Of a stretch of 64,000 bases of DNA, positions 47,250 through 59,990 are shown one piece after another (the first letter of the stretch is position 1; each line of letters begins with the position of its first letter). Below the pieces are notes generated by a model that was not told where the DNA came from, did no database searches, and saw only the letters and a program-made list of their open reading frames with translations. The stretch comes from Cryptomeria japonica (taxonomy: Eukaryota > Streptophyta > Pinopsida > Cupressales > Cupressaceae), in assembly GCF_030272615.1 (NCBI RefSeq), contig NC_081406.1:265701192-265765191 (forward strand). Reading direction: 5' to 3'. The position numbers and the translations under genes are program-made.

Positions 47250-49611
47250 TTCTCCCACTTAAAATATACATTGCATAAGAGCCAAGAAGTAATCTGTCAC
47301 ACGGACAAGAGATTGATCTCTCCACACACATATACCATCATGGAATCCAAATGCTCCATGTGTTCCATCAAGATACCTGCAACAAGAAACAAAGTGACCA
47401 CCATATCATACATGAATGCTCCAACCCTCCATCATGCTACTGCCACTAGACATGAAAAGGCCATCCAGGAGAAAGCTACACAATCTGTCGCAACAAATGA
47501 TAAGTCTTGCACCAACTGATATTTGAACACAAACACCAATCCAAAGGTATCCAATGCAAAGGTAGTTGTTTACATAGCTTAAATAACACCCATAACAAGT
47601 CCTAACACATCAACTATACATGCCTCCAAGGCATACAAACCAAGTGAATAACATCTCATCAACATATGCAACCTGTAACATGCAACCATAAGCCCCAAGT
47701 GAAATACTTGGAATGTATGTACACCAAGGAACTCCCATTGCATAGGTAATGTCAATATCATAAATGAATCATAGAAGTATAACCATGTAGTATCAAGAAC
47801 ATCCACATCAATATGAACATCATGTACACTGATAACTTGCAAGTACCACTCTCACACCTTGTCTCCAACATTACCCCATGTTCTCCACACCAACAATAGA
47901 AAGAGATAAAGGAACCTCTATGCCATATCCCACATGACAACATATGGACACAAAGCTAGTGAACACATAACTCCAAACAACCCTCAACCAATGTAATGTG
48001 AGTAAAAACATCCAGGAAGATAATCGAAACAAAGAGAGAAATACTGCATATCAAATCCTTTAGTATGTCCTTCTACATACACCTCTAAATGCTTACTCTG
48101 TCAAGTATGATCTCCTCCATAAAACCCCACATGAAAAGCATAACAACACCCAAACACAGTTCAGTCCCTTGGACTCAACCAACATATATAACATGTAATC
48201 AACATGGATGTAAGCCTCTCATAACCAAGAAGATCAAACTAAATATCCATTCCCAATTCTAGGGAATACGCCCAATAAACCATCTCCGAAACTAATATCA
48301 ATGACTGTCACCATCATAAAAATAACTCAAATGCACATGGAGATAACTAATGCCATACATCTCTTAAATGGACCCTCTATAACTAAACATCTCCATAGCT
48401 CAAGATCCATATCTATGAAAGATAAGCATAAATATAATGCACCTAAAAGGAAACAATGGGCAATACCTCTAAAGTAGTAAAACACTAAATAGACCAAGAT
48501 TGGGGAATGAGAATACTCACCAAACTATCCAAGTCACCAACAACTCTCTCTAAGAACAATCTCCTATCAAGTCCATAAACCAAGTGAATGCTCCTCAGAC
48601 TTCCTGCTGAAACAACCACCGTCCCAACACATATCTCTAATCACAAGAGAATACTGACATCACTAGCATCACCATGTATCCATGACCACCCGCAATCGAT
48701 CAATCCATGCCAAACTCCAAATGAAACATAACATGACCATGACGTATCAAGAAAATGATTATACACTCAATACAAAGAGAACCAACCAAGATAAATGTCA
48801 AAGCTCCAACAGCCGAATCTGGAACATAAACATGACAACATGATCTGACCATCCCCTCCAAGGAGATAACATGCTCCAAGTGAACATAACATACTCTCAA
48901 GAGAAATGTATCAATACCAAACTCTAAGTGCGTATCAAGAGTAAACCATGACATAATAACATACTCTAAACCAAATATCACCTATGACCATCTCCAATCA
49001 ACATGAAGATAGCCATCACCTTCTAGTGTACCCGCAAATGTGAAAGACCCTTCTACAACAACAGGATCTAAGGCATCCTCCAAACATCCACACAATAAGA
49101 TCATCCACCCTCCAATGGTGAATATACATCACTGCCAACAACTCCCATTGAACCGTGATACCGAGTCCCACATGGCATCGTGATAATGATATCCTACATG
49201 AAGAACATCCAGGTCTACACACATCCAACTGAAATGTCAACAATATCAAGTAAACCATGAACTCCATCTCAAGAAGATACATACAACCACCAATAGGGAA
49301 TCAATCCTACACCGCCAATACATCACTGCCAAGAGCTCCCACTAAAAGTGTAACCAATAAATAACCAATCTATCATGAAATCATGATAAACCACATGCTA
49401 CAAGTCCCAAATTGAACTATCTAGGTACCATAAACATCATCCATCCTCTCATCTCAAAACAAACATACCAATGCACAAATGAACACATACAAGGTCAACT
49501 AACAAGTAAGCACCATAATGAATCAAACTTGGTGGATATAGACAGTCCACATCTGAGTCATCCCATTGCAATCAATAGGCTGTGTATCCTACCAATCACA
49601 TAACTCGTAGA
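47250..49611 (-). other. LARD interior, 3' part
   Basis: No coding domain recognised. On the plus strand, phrases such as CATCACTGCCAA.A.CTCCCA and GAACATCCA..TC recur at irregular intervals (for example near 47730, 49130 and 49323), so the interior seems built from degenerate repeats. Minus-strand ORFs of about 90 codons (48700-48981, 49016-49282) follow those repeats and have no known motif. Confidence 0.6.
49607..49611. repeat. Target-site duplication GTAGA (left)
   Basis: Matches 57121-57125 exactly and flanks the full copia element. Confidence 0.92.
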
Positions 49612-51165
49612 TGATGAATAAATGATGAACAGTTAGTACCAAACCGACACTGAGAGGGGGGGGGATGAAATGAATCAGTACAGACAAAAACACTTTCCTT
49701 GAACCGGTTTGACTGCAATCATTGCACTTGACTGACAAGCAATAACACCGATCTAAATCAAATTACTACCAGTAAAACACAGTGAGAATGTGAAAGACAT
49801 AAACCGGTAACTCTTAGCTTTCCACACAATCTAATACCTCATTTCCACTTCACCCTTATGCATAAACAAGTAATCTATCACCAGAAATATAATGACTGCT
49901 AGTTCAACATGTTTTACCACTTTGACATAAAACACTAAACCATCACATGAAAGACATCACACATGACACATTGATTTTTCATGTGGAAACCCAACTGGGA
50001 AAAACCACGGTGGGGATGAATACCCACAAGCTGTTCTTGAACTCTTTTGAAGTCCGCTCTGTTAGGAGCCTAGTCCGGTTAGAGAGTTTTACAATAGGTT
50101 CTGCTAGGAATCGATCCTGCTAGGGATCACCCGGTTAGGGGATGGCTAAATACCCGATTAAAGGTTAAAACCCTGCTAGAGGTTACCTCAGAAGAGGATT
50201 TTAAGAACTCATTGAATTGAGTCACCCTGTTAAAGGATTTACACAAAATCCTGTTAAAGCTACCTGGTTAAGGGATTTTCCAACTGTTGAAATGGTTAGA
50301 AGTCAATAGGTAATACACTGATCTGATAATAGCACTCAATGCCAAGGCAGATCCACTTTAGCTCCTTTTCTTTTGCAATCACACTTTGCAGGTATCAACA
50401 CACTTCTCCGGTCTGGCAAGAATCAAGTATCTCTTCACTTGGATACACACATAACATTTGCCAACAAATTCAAACTGAAACACATCATCGACCTTATAAG
50501 AAACAGATAGGTTGATAGCTTAAACCCTAAACCCTAAAATTTTAGGTTTAATAATTCAGTCAATTCAATCCTGACCATTAATCTCACTGCATTGAATACA
50601 ACAGTCTTGAACAGATCTCAAGATGTTCTCCAACGTTCATTCTTTGCCGCTTTAGGAAGCTGATAACCCATCACACGCTCTCCACCATTTACAGAGACTT
50701 CGCACATTCCCGAGGTAGATAGGATCAATCTCCATGCAAGATCCTCAAGGAAATCCTTCACACGCACAGGGCTGATGTGGCAACACTATCTGGTCTTCAT
50801 TACAATGCTAACTCATCACAAGATGTCATCGGTTGAATTACACAAGTTTGGAATGCATCAACCGGAAATCCTGAAGCTGAAACTACCAACCGGTAGTCAT
50901 GCCAAATGAAACCCCGATACAAAACTTCCATATACCGGTTCTCATTCCAACATACCGGTTCACCTTGAACAAACATACTGCTTCAATTTTTCAAATATAC
51001 CAGTTTACATCATCATACCGGTTCTCACATATACCGATTCACCATATCATACCAGTTCTCTTGCCAGTTTGCTTACTACAACATACTGGTTCATAATTCA
51101 ACATATTGACATCAATGACAACATACAATATCATCATGTCATCATGTTCTGCACATATGCCAACA
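49612..51165 (-). repeat. 3' LTR of the full copia element
   Basis: On the plus strand it begins TGATGAATAAATG and ends ATGCCAACA, 1,554 bases long. The probable TATA box (minus TATAAG) is at about 50494-50499. The U3 part at 50932-51092 holds an array of ATACCGGTTC motifs. A run of G (49665-49672) near the element's downstream LTR end matches the partner LTR. Confidence 0.93.
50932..51092 (-). promoter_or_regulatory. Array of ATACCGGTTC motifs in U3
   Basis: Copies, exact or with one or two changes, start at 50932, 50952, 50975, 50997, 51015, 51031, 51049 and 51083, roughly 16-23 bases apart. Most variants differ at the central CCGG (CCAG, CCGA, CTGG), as expected from loss of methylated CpG. 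The partner LTR has the same array at about 56887-57050. The position, about 75-235 bases from the U3 start on the element strand and upstream of the probable TATA box, suits enhancer elements. The binding factor is unknown. Confidence 0.55.
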
Positions 51166-51410
51166 ATCTCCCCCTTTGGCATTGATGGCAATATACAAAG
51201 ATATCTATCTTCTTCGCATCTTCTTCTCCTCAATACTGCAGATATCTTCTCCGCTTCACATCTTCTCCCCCTTTGACAACAATACCAAAGTGGAGGCCCA
51301 AACAACTATGTTCCACTATGCTGCTCCCCCTAAGGAGTAGCATCCTTCAACACACCAATCGTGAATTTTTTTTATTAATGCAAAACCTGACTGATGTGGA
51401 GCACAAACCT

Positions 51411-54400
51411 TTAGTTCACCTCTTGAAGGGGAAGCACCCCTAATTCACCTCTTAAATAGGTAAATGTAGCCTTTGGTAGAGGCTTGGTGAATATGTTTGC
51501 TAAATGCTCCTTACCGAAAACATGTTCTAGTACAACCTCTTTGTTCTGAACCTTCTACCTCAAGAAATGATACTTGAGCTCGAAGTGCTTGGTTCTAGCA
51601 TGTAAAACCGGATTCTTGGAAATGTTAATTGCACTTGTGTTGTCACAAAATATACTTACCGGTTCAGATACATGAACTTTGAAGCCACTTAATACATGCT
51701 TCATCCAGATTGTCTGGGTGCAGTTCATAAATGCTGCAACATATTCTGCTTCTGCTGTAGACTGAGAGATATAACTCTGCTTCTTACTCATCCATGAGAC
51801 CAGTCTACCACTAAGAAAGAATGCACCACCGGTTGTGATTTTCCGGTCGTCCACATTACCAGCCCAATCAGCATCTTTAAACACTTTCAGGTTGAAATCA
51901 TTACTGTATGGATACCATAATCAATAGTCAGTAGTTCCCTTCAGATATCTCAGAATCCGCTTGACTACCACCAAGTGGGATTCTCTTGGACTTTTCTGGA
52001 ACCGTGCAGTAATGCCTACTGCATGTGCAATGTCTGGTCTGCTATGTACTACATAGTGCAACTTACCAATCATTGATCGGTATTCCTTCTCATTCACCAA
52101 CGCTGAGTCATCCTCTTTTGATAGTTTACAACCGGTCACCATCGGTGTACCAACCATTTTGCTATCTTGCATGCCAAAGGTTTTCAACACCTCTTTGACA
52201 TACTTGGACTGAGTGATAAAGATACTGTCTTTCATTTGTTGAATCTGGAGTCCAATGAAGAACTTAATCTCCCCTATAAGTGACATCTCAAATTCCTTCT
52301 TCATCTCATCTGCAAAATCATGACTCATCTTGTCATCTCCACCAAAAATTATGTCATCAAAAAATACCTCATAGATCAGAATCTGATTTCCTTCTGACTT
52401 CAAATAGATATTGCTATCTTCACTTGTTCTTCCAAATCCAATCTTCACAAGATGAGTGCAAGCGTTCATACCATGCTCTAGGTGTATGCTTCGATCCATA
52501 CAAGGCTTTATGTAGCCTACACACCATGTCATTGTCTTCTGATAGGGCAGACCCATCTGGTTGCTCTATGCACACCTCCTCTTCAAGTATTCCATTCAGA
52601 AATGGAGATTTTACATCCATTTGATATACTTTGAATCCCTTGAGGGCTACATATGCAAGAAACATAAAAACTCCTTGCAATCTAGCTACTGGAGCAAATG
52701 TTTCTCCATAGTTTTCTCCTTTTTCTTGAGCATATCCTTTACACACCAGTCTGGCTTTGTTTCTTACCATTGTGCCATCTTCATTCAGCTTATTTTTGAA
52801 AACCCATTTGGTGCCTATGACATTTTTATGCTTAGGTCTGGGTACCAAAGACCATGTACCATTATTTTCTATTTGGTCAAGTTCCTCTTCCATTGCCTTG
52901 ATCCAATCTTCATCTTTATGTGTCTCTTTAAATGTTTTAGGCTCAAATTCAGAGATCATGCAAGAATTTTCTCTGACCTTTCTTCTTGTAAAAATTCCTG
53001 CATCCTTTTCTCCTATGATTTGCTTTGGATCATGATTCAGCTTAACATACCTAGGAATGATCTTAGTTGTTTCTTCTTGCTTTTCTTCTTCATCCTCATC
53101 TTTATCAGCATTGACATCTACCGGTGTAGGAGCACTGTTACTGGTGCTAGGCCGTTTTGCAACCGGTTCCCAGAAGGTTACAACCGATTCATCTATCACT
53201 TGCTCACTACTGGTTTCCTCAGGTTTCTCAGAGGTTTCATCAACTCAGACATTAATACTTTCAACAATTTTCTGACTCCTATTGTTGAAACACTTAAGAG
53301 CTTTACTCTTGGTGGAATATCCTAGGAATATTCTCTCATCACATTTTGCATCAAACTTTCTTTGATGTTCACTCCTCTTGATATAACATTTGCTACCAAA
53401 CACTCTAAAGTAGATTACCATAGGAGTCTTACCGGTCCAATACTCATAAGGTGTTTTATCCTTGCCTTTCTTGATGAGTACCCGGTTCATAGTGTAGACT
53501 ACAGTGCTCACCGCTTCTCTCCAAAAAGTGTGAGCAACTTTTCGTTGGATCAACATTGTTCTAGCTGCTTCAACTATAGTCCGGTTGTTCCTCTCTACTA
53601 GGCCATTCTGCTATGGAGTCCGTGGGGCAGACAGTTGCCTCTTGATGCCATTCTCTCTGCAGTACTTATTGAATTCACCATAAGTGAATTCTCCTCCTTG
53701 ATTAGTTCTTAGGCACTTAATCCTCTTACCGCTTTCTTTTTCAACTAGTACTCTGAAGGCTTTGAATTTTCCAAAATCTTCAGACTTGTCTTTCAAGAAT
53801 GTGACCCACATCATTCTTGAGCAATCATCAATAAGAATCATAAAATACCTATCTCCCTGCACACTCCTAGTTTTCATAGGACCACACAACTCAGTATGCA
53901 CAAGATCAAGTAAATTGTTTGCAGTGAAAGATTTACCTTTGAAGGTTGAGGAAGACATTTTCCCCAGTTGACACTCTTTGCACAAAGGATTCTCCAGTTT
54001 GCTCAGCACAGCCAATCCTCTAACTACCTTGATCTTACTGGCCTTCACAATATTATCAAAGTTTACATGGTAGATTCTCCTATGCCATATCCAACTATCA
54101 TCAAACTTAGCCATTAGACATGTACTGATATTTGCATTCAGCTGAAATAAGTTACCTCTGGTCTGCATACTGGTGGCCATCAGTTCACCACTCTTTCCTT
54201 TGATTTTGCACACTCCATCTTTGAATTCCAGAGTGAGGCCATTATCATTCAACTGGGCAACACTCAAAAGGTTGTGTCTGAGACCTTCTACCCAATACAC
54301 ATTATCAACACTGCTTTTTCCATTCAAAGAGATGGACCCTCTGCCTTTTACCATACATGGTGCATCATTACCAAATCGGACAACGCCACCATCATACTCT

Positions 54401-55500
54401 TCCAGAGACAGAAACTTACTCCAATCACCAGTCATGTGGTGAGAACAACCATTGTCAATAATCCACTCATTGGAATTATCAAAGCGGGAGACAAGAGCCT
54501 TCTTGTCTGACACATCTTCCTTAACTGCTACAAACACAACGTCTTCACTTTCTTTATCCTCTGATTCCTCATCAGTGATACCTTCATCAAATGCTACAAA
54601 ACAGTTTCTCCTGTTTCCTCCTTTGAACTTCTTGAACTTCTCCGGTTTGTCCTTGTTATCACCATTAGGACAGTTTACAGTAATGTGTCCTATCCTATTG
54701 CAAGAGAAGCATTTCAAGGGAAGCTTACCTCTATATTTACCAGTTCCCTTAGGAAGTCTCTTAGCAAGAAGAGCTTCAAATTCTATTAGGATCTCCTCAT
54801 CATCCATTTGTCTGTTTTGTCTTGGTTCACAACTGGTACTTGCTTCTTTTCCCTTTCTAGATGGTGCAACATATGCTCTAAAGGTTGTTTCAGTCTTCTG
54901 AATACTACCATCATAATTATTTAGCTCATATGCGGTCAACTTTGCAATGATGGAGTCTAGGGATACCTTTGTCATGTCTATAGACCTCAACTCCTAGATA
55001 GTAGCAACCCTTATTGCATAGACTAGTAACAAGGATCTCAAGACCTTGCTAACAACAGTGGAATCATCAATTTTTCCTCCTGCACTCTTGATGTCTCCAA
55101 CAATAGTTTTGACTCTTATTCCATATTGTTGAATGGTCTCTCCTTCAACCATCTACATGTCTTCAAACTTTCCCCTAAGGCTCTCTTACTTAGCTTGTTT
55201 CACATGTTCATCACCTCCATAGATATTCTCAAGAGCATCCCATACTTCTTTGGGATTGCCTTTATCCTGAGCATCAATAAACTCAATGTCAGATAGACTG
55301 CTGATTAGGGCTTCCATGAGTTGCCCATTCTCCTGAATCTCTCTCTTTTGATCATCAGTGAGAGTACCGGTAGGGATAACATAAGCATTCTCAACATAGC
55401 TCCAGTGTTGAGCACCCATGCTTCTGATGTATATCTTCATTCTGTCCTTCCATATTTTAAAGTTATCTCTGTTGAACTTTGGACCTTCCCTCTTCATCAT
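51411..55500 (-). pseudogene. Copia Gag-Pol polyprotein, broken
   Basis: A single minus-strand frame from ATG 55500 covers Gag (RDNFKIWKDRMKIYI; zinc knuckle CFSCNRIGHITVNC near 54710), protease (WIIDNGCSHHMTG near 54450), integrase (WHRRIYH near 54080, ILIDDCSRMMWVTF near 53835, CLRTNQGGEFTYGEF near 53700) and RT ([13 protein letters not shown] near 52800, [12 protein letters not shown] near 52615). A frameshift near 52440 moves RT (FFDDIIFGGDD near 52350) and RNase H (DADWAGNVDD near 51870, STAEAEYVAAF near 51760) into another frame ending at TAA 51411. Seven stops are present (near 55184, 55154, 54996, 53608, 53242, 51918, 51552). The protease Asp-Ser-Gly is Asp-Asn-Gly and an integrase catalytic Asp is Asn, so it is dead. 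Confidence 0.93.
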
Positions 55501-55560
55501 TAGAGTAGGATCTTTTCCTCAAGCAGTTAAGCTTACAACACACAGGACCTAGAGGACGCT

Positions 55561-55571
55561 TTGATACCAAT
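55561..55571 (-). other. Primer binding site of the full copia element
   Basis: The minus strand reads ATTGGTATCAAAGC directly after the 5' LTR, the initiator Met-tRNA type with one change from TGGTATCAGAGC. Confidence 0.85.
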
Positions 55572-57120
55572 TGATGAATAAATGATGAACAGTTAGTACC
55601 AAACCGACACTGAGAGGGGGGGGGATGAATCAGTATAGACAAAAACACTTTCCCTGAACCAGTTTGACTGCAATCACTGCACTTGACTAGCAAGCAATAA
55701 CACCGGTCTAAATCAGATTACTACCGGTAAAACATAGTGAGAATGTGAAATACATAAACCGGTAACTCTTAGCTTTCCACACAATCTAATACCTCATTTC
55801 CACTTCACCCTTATGCATAAACAAGTAATCTATCACTAGAAATATAATGGTTGCTAGTTCAACATGTTCTACCACTTTGACATAAAACACTAAATCATCA
55901 CATGAAAGGCATCACACATGACACATTGATTTTTCACGTGGAAACCCAACTGGGAAAAACCACGGTGGGGATGAATACCCATAAGCTATTCTTGAACTCT
56001 TTTGAAGTCCGCTCTGTTAGGAGCCAAGTCCAGTTAGAGACTTTTACAATAGGTTCTGCTATGAACCGATCCTGCTAGGGATCACCTGGTTAGGGGATGG
56101 CTAAATACCCGGTTAAAGGTTAAAACCCAGTTAGAGGTTACCTCGGAAGAGGATTTTAAGAACTCATTGAATTGAGTCACCCTGTTAAAGGATTTACACA
56201 AAATCCTGTTAAAGCTACCCGGTTAAGGGATTTTCCAACTGCTGAAATGGTTAGAAGTCAATAGGTAATACACTGATCTGATAATAGCACTCAATGCCAA
56301 GGCAGATCCACTTTAGCTCCTTTTCATTTGCAATCACACTTTGCAGGTATCAACACACTTCTCCGGTCTGGCAAGAATCAAGTATCTCTTCACTTGGATA
56401 CACACATAACATTTGCCAACAAATTCAAACTGAAACACATCATCGACCTTATAAGAAACAGATAGGTCGATAGCTTAAACCCTAAACCCTAAAAATTTAG
56501 GTTTAACAATTCAGTCAGTTCAATCCTGACCATTAATCTCACTGCATTAAATATAACAGTCTTGAATAGATCTCAAGACGTTCTCCAACGTTCATTCTTT
56601 GCCGCTTTAGGAAGCTGATAACCCATCACACGCTCTCCACCGTTTACAGAGACTTCGCACATTCCCGAGGTAGATAGGATCAATCTCCATGCAAGATCCT
56701 CAAGGAAATCCTTCACACGCACAGGGCTGACGTGGCAACACTATCTGGTCTTCATTACAATGCTAACTCATCACAAGATGTCATCGGTTGAATCACACAA
56801 GTTTGGAATGCATCAACCGGAAACCCTGGAGCTGAAACTACCAACTGGTAGTCATGCCAAATGAAACCCCGATATAAAACTTCCATATACCGGTTCTCAT
56901 TCCAACATACCGGTTCACCTTGAACAAACATACTGCTTCACTTTTTCAAATATACCGGTTTACATCATCATATCGATTCTCACATATACCGATTCACCAT
57001 ATCATACCAGTTCTCTTGCCAGTTTGCTTACTACAACATACTGGTTCATACTTCAACATATTGACATCAATGACAACATACAATATAATCATGTCATCAT
57101 GCTTTGCACATATGCCAATA
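55572..57120 (-). repeat. 5' LTR of the full copia element
   Basis: 1,549 bases, collinear with 49612-51165. Its outer end reads CCAATA instead of CCAACA, a C-to-T change at the LTR terminus. It carries the same ATACCGGTTC array. Confidence 0.93.
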
Positions 57121-57125
57121 GTAGA
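57121..57125. repeat. Target-site duplication GTAGA (right)
   Basis: Identical to 49607-49611. Confidence 0.92.
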
Positions 57126-58677
57126 TTCAATCACTGAACATGCAAACTCATCATCACATTAGTATATTCCAAAATGAGATATCAAAGAGAATAATGTTGT
57201 AGACCATATGACCCAAATACCAAATCAACATCTGATCTGATTTGCCAAACATGTCCACACTCAAGTACCATAGTCAAGGAAGCAAATAAGCATCAAGGAG
57301 ATAAGAACAACCTCCTAACATCAAACCAAATCACCACAAACATGACTATGTCATGTCAATGCAAAACATGTACCTGCATACCCATGACACCATGTTGTAC
57401 CTGCACTCAACTATCACCCACATGAAACTTCAAGTCTCAAATCATGTCCTCAAATCGAGAACAACTTGTGTACCTGTCACCATCAAAGCCCAACTCTGAA
57501 AAACACCTGTAAACCTCTCCAAGCTCATCAAACTGACAATATAACAACACCACAATGTATTCAACTGAACATGCTCTCTAATGCCTATTTGAAATCCAAA
57601 ATCCGATTCCGTATGCAAAAATTATAACAAATTTTTTGTAAAGGAGAATATCAAGGTTATAGGCCCCAAAAATTGATCAAAGCATCAAAACCATGAGACC
57701 AAACCTATACCAAACTATAGTGCTCAGAATTATCTTTCCAACGAGTATAAGAAGTCAAAAAACGGGCTTCCCGGGTGAAAGTTATGCTCCATTGAATAAA
57801 AACAACCCATTTCCTTTTATGGAAATAATTTGTGGATTTTCAAAATTTCCATATCTCTGGACCTGAAATCACATCCATTTTGGTTTAATTCTTCAAAACG
57901 AAAAAACTAATTAAAATTGTTTGTAATTAACATTTGTGGTGGTTGTAGTTTATTTTTATTGGCATTTTATTTAACATGGCGGTTTTTTGTTTTAACGCTC
58001 AATGTGCGGGGCCTCGGTGGTGTGGCCATCGATGGGGGCTCGGTACCCCTAACCGACAAGGTACTGCGGGCCTTGTAGTATTGTAGGCACCCACAAGTAC
58101 TGCGGTCTACGCGGGGTGCCCATGGGATGCAAGTACGATCTGCCCCATAGGTCAAAAATAATTTTTTTTTCATTTAATCACTTTTTTAAGAGCTGACCCC
58201 CAAAATATATTTTTTTAATAGAATTTATTTGTAGGTACAAATTTTTGCAACGAGAATATTTTTTTTAAATTTTTTTGTAGACTGTATACACAAATTTGAC
58301 GATCGTTGCAACTACCAATCAAAATATTTTGCAATATTTTCATCTGTATACAAAATAGGGGAATTTTTATATCAATTTTCATTTCTTAGCCAACCTGAAT
58401 CCATCCATGAGGTCCGTTTTTTGCCATGAGACCAAATATGAAAGATCACACCCAAAACCCTCATTCAAATTATTTTTCAATGATGCCCTAGATTGACCAA
58501 AATTCTTCCAACCCCAAATCTCCAAAAAAACCATCATAACAACAAACCCAAATAACATAGATGTGTAATAACAACCTGCAAAACCATATATCTTGCCTTG
58601 TCTTTTCATTCTTTCATGTATTCATGGATTCCAACTAGGGTTATAAACACCATTAAACCAATAACTTTGATACCACT
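57126..58677 (-). other. LARD interior, 5' part
   Basis: Continuation of the LARD-like interior beyond the copia insertion; no gag or pol motif. It contains a short GC-rich island at 58000-58150 (TACTGCGGGCCTTG, TACTGCGGTCTACGCGGG) in otherwise AT-rich sequence. The minus-strand ORF at 58379-58609 has no recognised domain. The PBS lies at the right end (complement CTTTGATACCA, 58665-58675). Confidence 0.6.
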
Positions 58678-59395
58678 TGTAAGGAAACTTGCAGCCATCA
58701 TTATGATAATTTTCACATAACTGATTTTAACATTTTAATCAAATCAACACTTAGAAGCCACATGCAAAGAATATAAAACATACCTATGAATATGTGACAC
58801 AAGATATATCCTGAGAAAACCCTTATGAGAGAAAAACCCAGTCTCCAAAAGCATAATCCACCATGTATTATCAACAATGTGTCCATTACAATACAACTAT
58901 GGAAAGCCTTCAAAAACCCAACCATAACCAAACACTCAATGTGAATAAGCATGAAGTAACACATCCCATGCCATGCTTCCTCCTTCACAAATGCTAACCT
59001 GGCTAACTCAAACAACTATCCTTGTGGTGCTTTTATAGAGACAAGCAACCACAAAACCACCAAGTGGTATTACATCAAAACCCTATGACAATAAAATATA
59101 ATATTTTTCCTACCTACCCTTGAACCACATTTATTATTGGGTACTTCATCACAATTACATTCCTCTGTATTAAGTAAATACATTATAATAATACCAATGT
59201 GTCAATACAACTCATCAGGTGGTTACAAGAATATTCCAAGGGAATCTGTACATGTTGCACATTCATCTAGGTGTTTCTAGGTGCAACAATATAATATGAT
59301 ATTACAATATAATTCCATGTCCACCTCACACAATAATAAAATAATACAACAGTAAAACATTATTATGCAAGGTGTACAACACCATTTTCTCAACA
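58678..59395 (-). repeat. 5' LTR of the LARD-like element
   Basis: Collinear with 46549-47249, with ends TGTAAGG...CTCAACA. The following GATTA (59396-59400) is the target-site duplication. Confidence 0.9.
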
Positions 59396-59990
59396 GATTA
59401 GACCTATCACTGTCATGCTTAAGAAAGACCAGCCTTTCAAGTGGACCGATCAGGTGAGAGAGACTTTTAAGAAAATCAAAGAATCTATCTCTTCCACCCT
59501 GATGTTAGTTAATCCAGATCTCTCCAAATATTTCATCATGTATGTCTATAGCGGTGAATACAATATAGCCATGGTGCGAACTCATAAAGATGGAGAAGGA
59601 AAGGGTGAGCACCTTGTGGCATTCCATTTGAGGACTCTTAAGAATTAAGAAGTTAAATACAACTTCATGGAGAGATAAGATTTTTCCATTTTCAAAGGGC
59701 TAAAGAAATTTTGAGATTTGATTGCTTGCAATAAGACAATAGTTTATGTCGCACACCCTGGTGTGTGGGAATATATCAAGGAAGGAGAAATAATAGAAAA
59801 GCAAGCTAATTGGATCACCAAAATTCTAGAGTATGATATTGAGGTTAGGCCAACCAAGATAGTTCATGGAAAAGGATTGTACGAATACATAGCACAAGAA
59901 CTCACAACCGGAGATGAAAGAAACCAGTCGGAGCAGGTTTTGGTTAATCAACCTAAACTTGAAAGCTGTTGGGTAAAGGATAGGATCAGT
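59396..59990 (+). pseudogene. Gypsy RNase H (second, canonical position)
   Basis: Resumes the RT frame after the nested insertion: RPITVMLKKDQPFKWTDQ, then the gypsy RNase H with LVNPDLSKYFIMYVYSGEYN (the expected catalytic Asp after MYV is replaced by Tyr), LRTLKN.EVKYNFMER and NWITKILEYDIEVRPTK. Stops occur at 59646, 59676 and 59712. RNase H would remove the RNA template during reverse transcription. The substituted residue and the stops make it inactive. Confidence 0.8.

Larger units (their letters stand above)
49612..57120 (-). mobile_element. Full-length Ty1/copia element, decayed
   Basis: Complete structure on the minus strand: 5' LTR 55572-57120, Met-tRNA-type PBS (complement TTGATACCAAT at 55561-55571), gag-pol frame 55500-51411, polypurine tract (complement ATCTCCCCCTTTGGC at 51166-51180) and 3' LTR 49612-51165. 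A perfect GTAGA duplication lies on both sides. In their first 205 bases the LTRs differ by 11 substitutions, 10 of them transitions, and one 5-base indel. It sits inside the LARD-like element, so it is younger than that. The polypurine tract and LTR start are shared with the copia at the left window edge. Confidence 0.95.
46549..59395 (-). mobile_element. LARD-like non-coding LTR element
   Basis: Two LTRs (46549-47249, 701 bases; 58678-59395, 718 bases) have TGTAAGG...CAACA ends and a perfect GATTA duplication. The minus strand has a Met-tRNA-type PBS (TGGTATCAAAG) just inside the 58678 end and a purine run before 47249 (complement TTCTCCCACTT), fixing the orientation. After subtracting the nested copia the element is about 5.3 kb with a 3.9-kb interior, in which I found no gag or pol motif. 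A large non-coding interior between ordinary LTRs is the LARD pattern. About 20 differences in the first 140 bases of the LTRs make it older than the copia inside it. Confidence 0.85.

Noticed and set aside
52561-53325. 254-residue plus-strand ORF
   Set aside because: Antisense shadow of the copia RT and integrase-RT linker on the minus strand.
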